62,390 nt of DNA from Rhodocytophaga aerolata (GTDB lineage: Bacteria; Bacteroidota; Bacteroidia; Cytophagales; 172606-1). The DNA lies in NCBI RefSeq assembly GCF_030503435.1, contig NZ_JAUKPO010000039.1:1-62390 (forward strand), given 5' to 3'. Made by a program: the position numbers and the translations under genes. This document shows, piece by piece, positions 62,213 to 62,390 of the stretch (within the stretch, counting starts at the first letter, position 1; every line of letters starts with the position of its first letter). The notes under the pieces were generated by a model, which did no database searches, was not told the origin of the DNA, and was given only the letters and a program-made list of their open reading frames with translations.

Positions 62213-62390
62213 TGGACCTAACAGGTAAAAGAATGTTTGTGTTTAATGTTATAACAAACATTTTTGGTAGTTAATTTATTCGCCCCTTTCTGGTAACTCA
62301 AAATTGTATTTATCTAGGTGCAGTTATTAGATTCAATGAAGCTGTTTAAAGTTTATTAAGTTTAATAATTCTGCGTAAGAACAGCAGAGA
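62213..62390. other. AT-rich region at the window edge
   Basis: Contains CCTAACAGGT near 62217-62226, the same half-element as at 27393-27402. No gene is supported before the window ends. Confidence 0.35.

Overview
The window looks like chromosomal DNA of a Bacteroidota bacterium, most likely of the order Cytophagales (Rhodocytophaga- or Xanthocytophaga-like). The evidence is a C-terminal type IX secretion sorting domain, a PF14905-type outer-membrane beta-barrel protein, a LytS/LytTR two-component pair, permeases with a prefix domain, several DUF1080 proteins, twin-arginine Gfo/Idh/MocA oxidoreductases and near-absent Shine-Dalgarno sequences. The genus is inference. No rRNA, tRNA, CRISPR array, insertion sequence or prophage was recognised. 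About 55 protein genes are supported, mostly in one- to three-gene units closed by visible hairpins.

Layout. 0-16 kb: a small orphan gene, a DUF4199-like membrane protein, a PLP decarboxylase, a cyclase/RidA pair divergent from a Crp-type regulator, a very large PA14/propeller protein with a T9SS signal, a threonine synthase-like enzyme, a TPR-like secreted protein, a sulfotransferase and a LytTR/histidine kinase pair. 16-24 kb: a small secreted protein, an outer-membrane beta-barrel protein with an extra C-terminal domain, a DUF1080 lipoprotein followed by an M1 aminopeptidase, and an unknown membrane protein. 24-33 kb: a PadR/permease operon preceded by two tandem palindromic sites, two membrane proteins, an S8 protease lipoprotein, an acetyltransferase and small proteins. 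33-53 kb: an accessory carbohydrate region with an NHL-type propeller, two Gfo/Idh/MocA proteins, DUF1028, PF03640-type, DUF6807, a PQQ propeller-cytochrome c-DUF1080 fusion, another DUF1080 and a sugar isomerase/epimerase, interspersed with a BLUF photoreceptor, a single-domain response regulator, exonuclease III, a methyltransferase, a beta-lactamase-family hydrolase and a stand-alone CheB domain. 53.2-59.2 kb: a strikingly AT-rich island with a polytopic GT-C-like protein, a WecE-type aminotransferase, a SAM methyltransferase and a polyprenyl-phosphate-type GT2. 59.2-61.9 kb: a Crp regulator followed by WrbA-like, SnoaL-like, DoxX and thioredoxin genes. After 61.9 kb comes a broken secreted-domain gene and a long perfect hairpin.

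How the genes may work together. The DUF1080, Gfo/Idh/MocA, isomerase/epimerase and PQQ-cytochrome c-DUF1080 genes fit a periplasmic route in which sugars are oxidised to 3-keto-glycosides and then cleaved. The AT-rich island reads as a small glycan-modification cassette making and transferring a methylated amino sugar, probably acquired by transfer. The Crp-led cluster at 59-62 kb looks like a redox or electrophile-stress unit. The signals most likely to be missed by routine annotation are the paired operator-like palindromes upstream of padR (27178-27214), the frameshifted pseudogene at 61910-62169 and the extra C-terminal domain on the beta-barrel protein.
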